From Bog-1181 sp964565765 (GTDB lineage Bacteria > Oederibacteriota > PGYV01 > Palsa-1178), in assembly GCA_964565765.1 (NCBI GenBank), contig CAZMGF010000011.1, positions 1-61,439 of the forward strand: a stretch of 61,439 nucleotides of DNA, read 5' to 3'. Below the pieces are notes generated by a model, which made no database searches, was not told the origin of the DNA, and worked only from the letters and a program-made list of their open reading frames with translations. Made by a program: the position numbers and the translations under genes. Positions 61,205 to 61,439 of this stretch are shown one piece after another. Within the stretch, counting starts at the first letter, position 1, and each line of letters opens with the position of its first letter.

Positions 61205-61439
61205 CTAATTATTCCTTGCAACTCGGAAACCTACAATTCCGCCTTCGCTGCCGCCATTTTCATACGGGGCATCTACACTCCTGTAGCCTACAGGTAAAGA
61301 TGTAGCGGTGTAGTTATAACATCCGCCCCGCACCGCACGGAATGGTTCGATAGAACTGCTTGCAGGCCCCCTATAATTTGTTTCCGCTGTAGTCGGATAA
61401 GTTCCATTCCAATCCCAGCACCATTCCCAAACATTTCCT
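61205..61439 (-). CDS. Second SUMF1-fold protein, C-terminal part (cut by window edge)
   Basis: The last 78 codons read GNVWEWCWDWNGTYPTTAE, NYRGPASS, FRAVRGGC, VGYRSVDAP and GFRVARNN, then TAG at 61205-61207. It is a paralogue of the gene at 59847, arranged head-to-tail, with a matching terminator. As in its neighbour, the catalytic Cys of FGE enzymes is not in its usual place. The N-terminus lies beyond the right edge. Confidence 0.88.
   Translation of the reverse strand, partial: GNVWEWCWDWNGTYPTTAETNYRGPASSSIEPFRAVRGGCYNYTATSLPVGYRSVDAPYENGGSEGGIVGFRVARNN

Noticed and set aside
59847..61439. Diversity-generating retroelement variable region in the SUMF1-fold genes
   Set aside because: The C-type-lectin fold is typical of such targets, but no reverse transcriptase or template repeat lies in the window, and the two copies differ throughout rather than at adenine positions only.

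Overview
The window reads as chromosomal sequence of an uncultured Gram-negative-type bacterium from a poorly described phylum. The evidence is many Sec signal peptides and lipoboxes, a PorV/PorQ-like outer-membrane protein, a surface protein with a type IX-like C-terminal domain, long Thr/Pro-rich linkers, SUMF1-fold lipoproteins and an LpoA-like lipoprotein. This combination recalls candidate phyla near the FCB group (Goldbacteria-like genomes come to mind), but that is an inference; no rRNA gene is present to place it. Promoters are close to the sigma-70 consensus (TTGACA, 16-18 bases, TATAAT) and ribosome binding sites are strong GGAGG. Nearly all genes lie on the minus strand. No gene-free stretch exceeds about 300 bases. 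I saw no tRNA, rRNA, CRISPR array, transposase or integrase.

Region 1 (1-4.9 kb) is accessory. It holds an AT-rich, left-truncated nuclease plus DUF2075 helicase gene, a short scaffold gap inside a Nudix remnant, a nucleotidyltransferase/HEPN pair flanked by two Nudix 3' ends, a Fic protein, a thioredoxin-fold-like secreted protein and a solitary XRE regulator. Several promoters here carry palindromes or short phased repeats that look like autoregulatory operators.

Region 2 (4.9-18.2 kb) holds secreted and carbohydrate-related genes: two lipoproteins (one with a DNRLRE-type domain), an AGE-family epimerase-like lipoprotein, two small membrane proteins, a GH44 glycosidase, an alpha/beta hydrolase, a glycosidase-like protein, pyruvate kinase with a FecR protein, and a tandem array of four tiny secreted Lys/Ala/Pro-rich proteins.

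Region 3 (18.2-33.2 kb) is mostly housekeeping and signalling: a membrane GGDEF protein, a plus-strand operon (lipoprotein, UbiA-type phosphoribosyltransferase, PfkB kinase), a CDF metal transporter with a YncE-like propeller, DUF523, nadE, fadD, a radical SAM protein, dgt, a UvrD/PcrA helicase and a small HTH protein.

Region 4 (33.2-46.6 kb) holds a tight glycan operon (UDP-xylose-synthase-like, YfhO-like, GT2, epimerase, methyltransferase, and a FabD-fold protein that has lost its catalytic residues). A B12/radical SAM enzyme and the PorV-like/1413-residue surface protein pair follow.

Region 5 (46.7-57.6 kb) is one compact operon of DUF4921, PpiC isomerase, LpoA-like lipoprotein, hisS, pdxA, rsmA, glmS and rlmI-like genes, several joined by ATGA or GTGA overlaps. 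The right end (57.6 kb onward) has another B12/radical SAM protein, a small lipoprotein and two tandem SUMF1-fold proteins, the last cut by the window edge.
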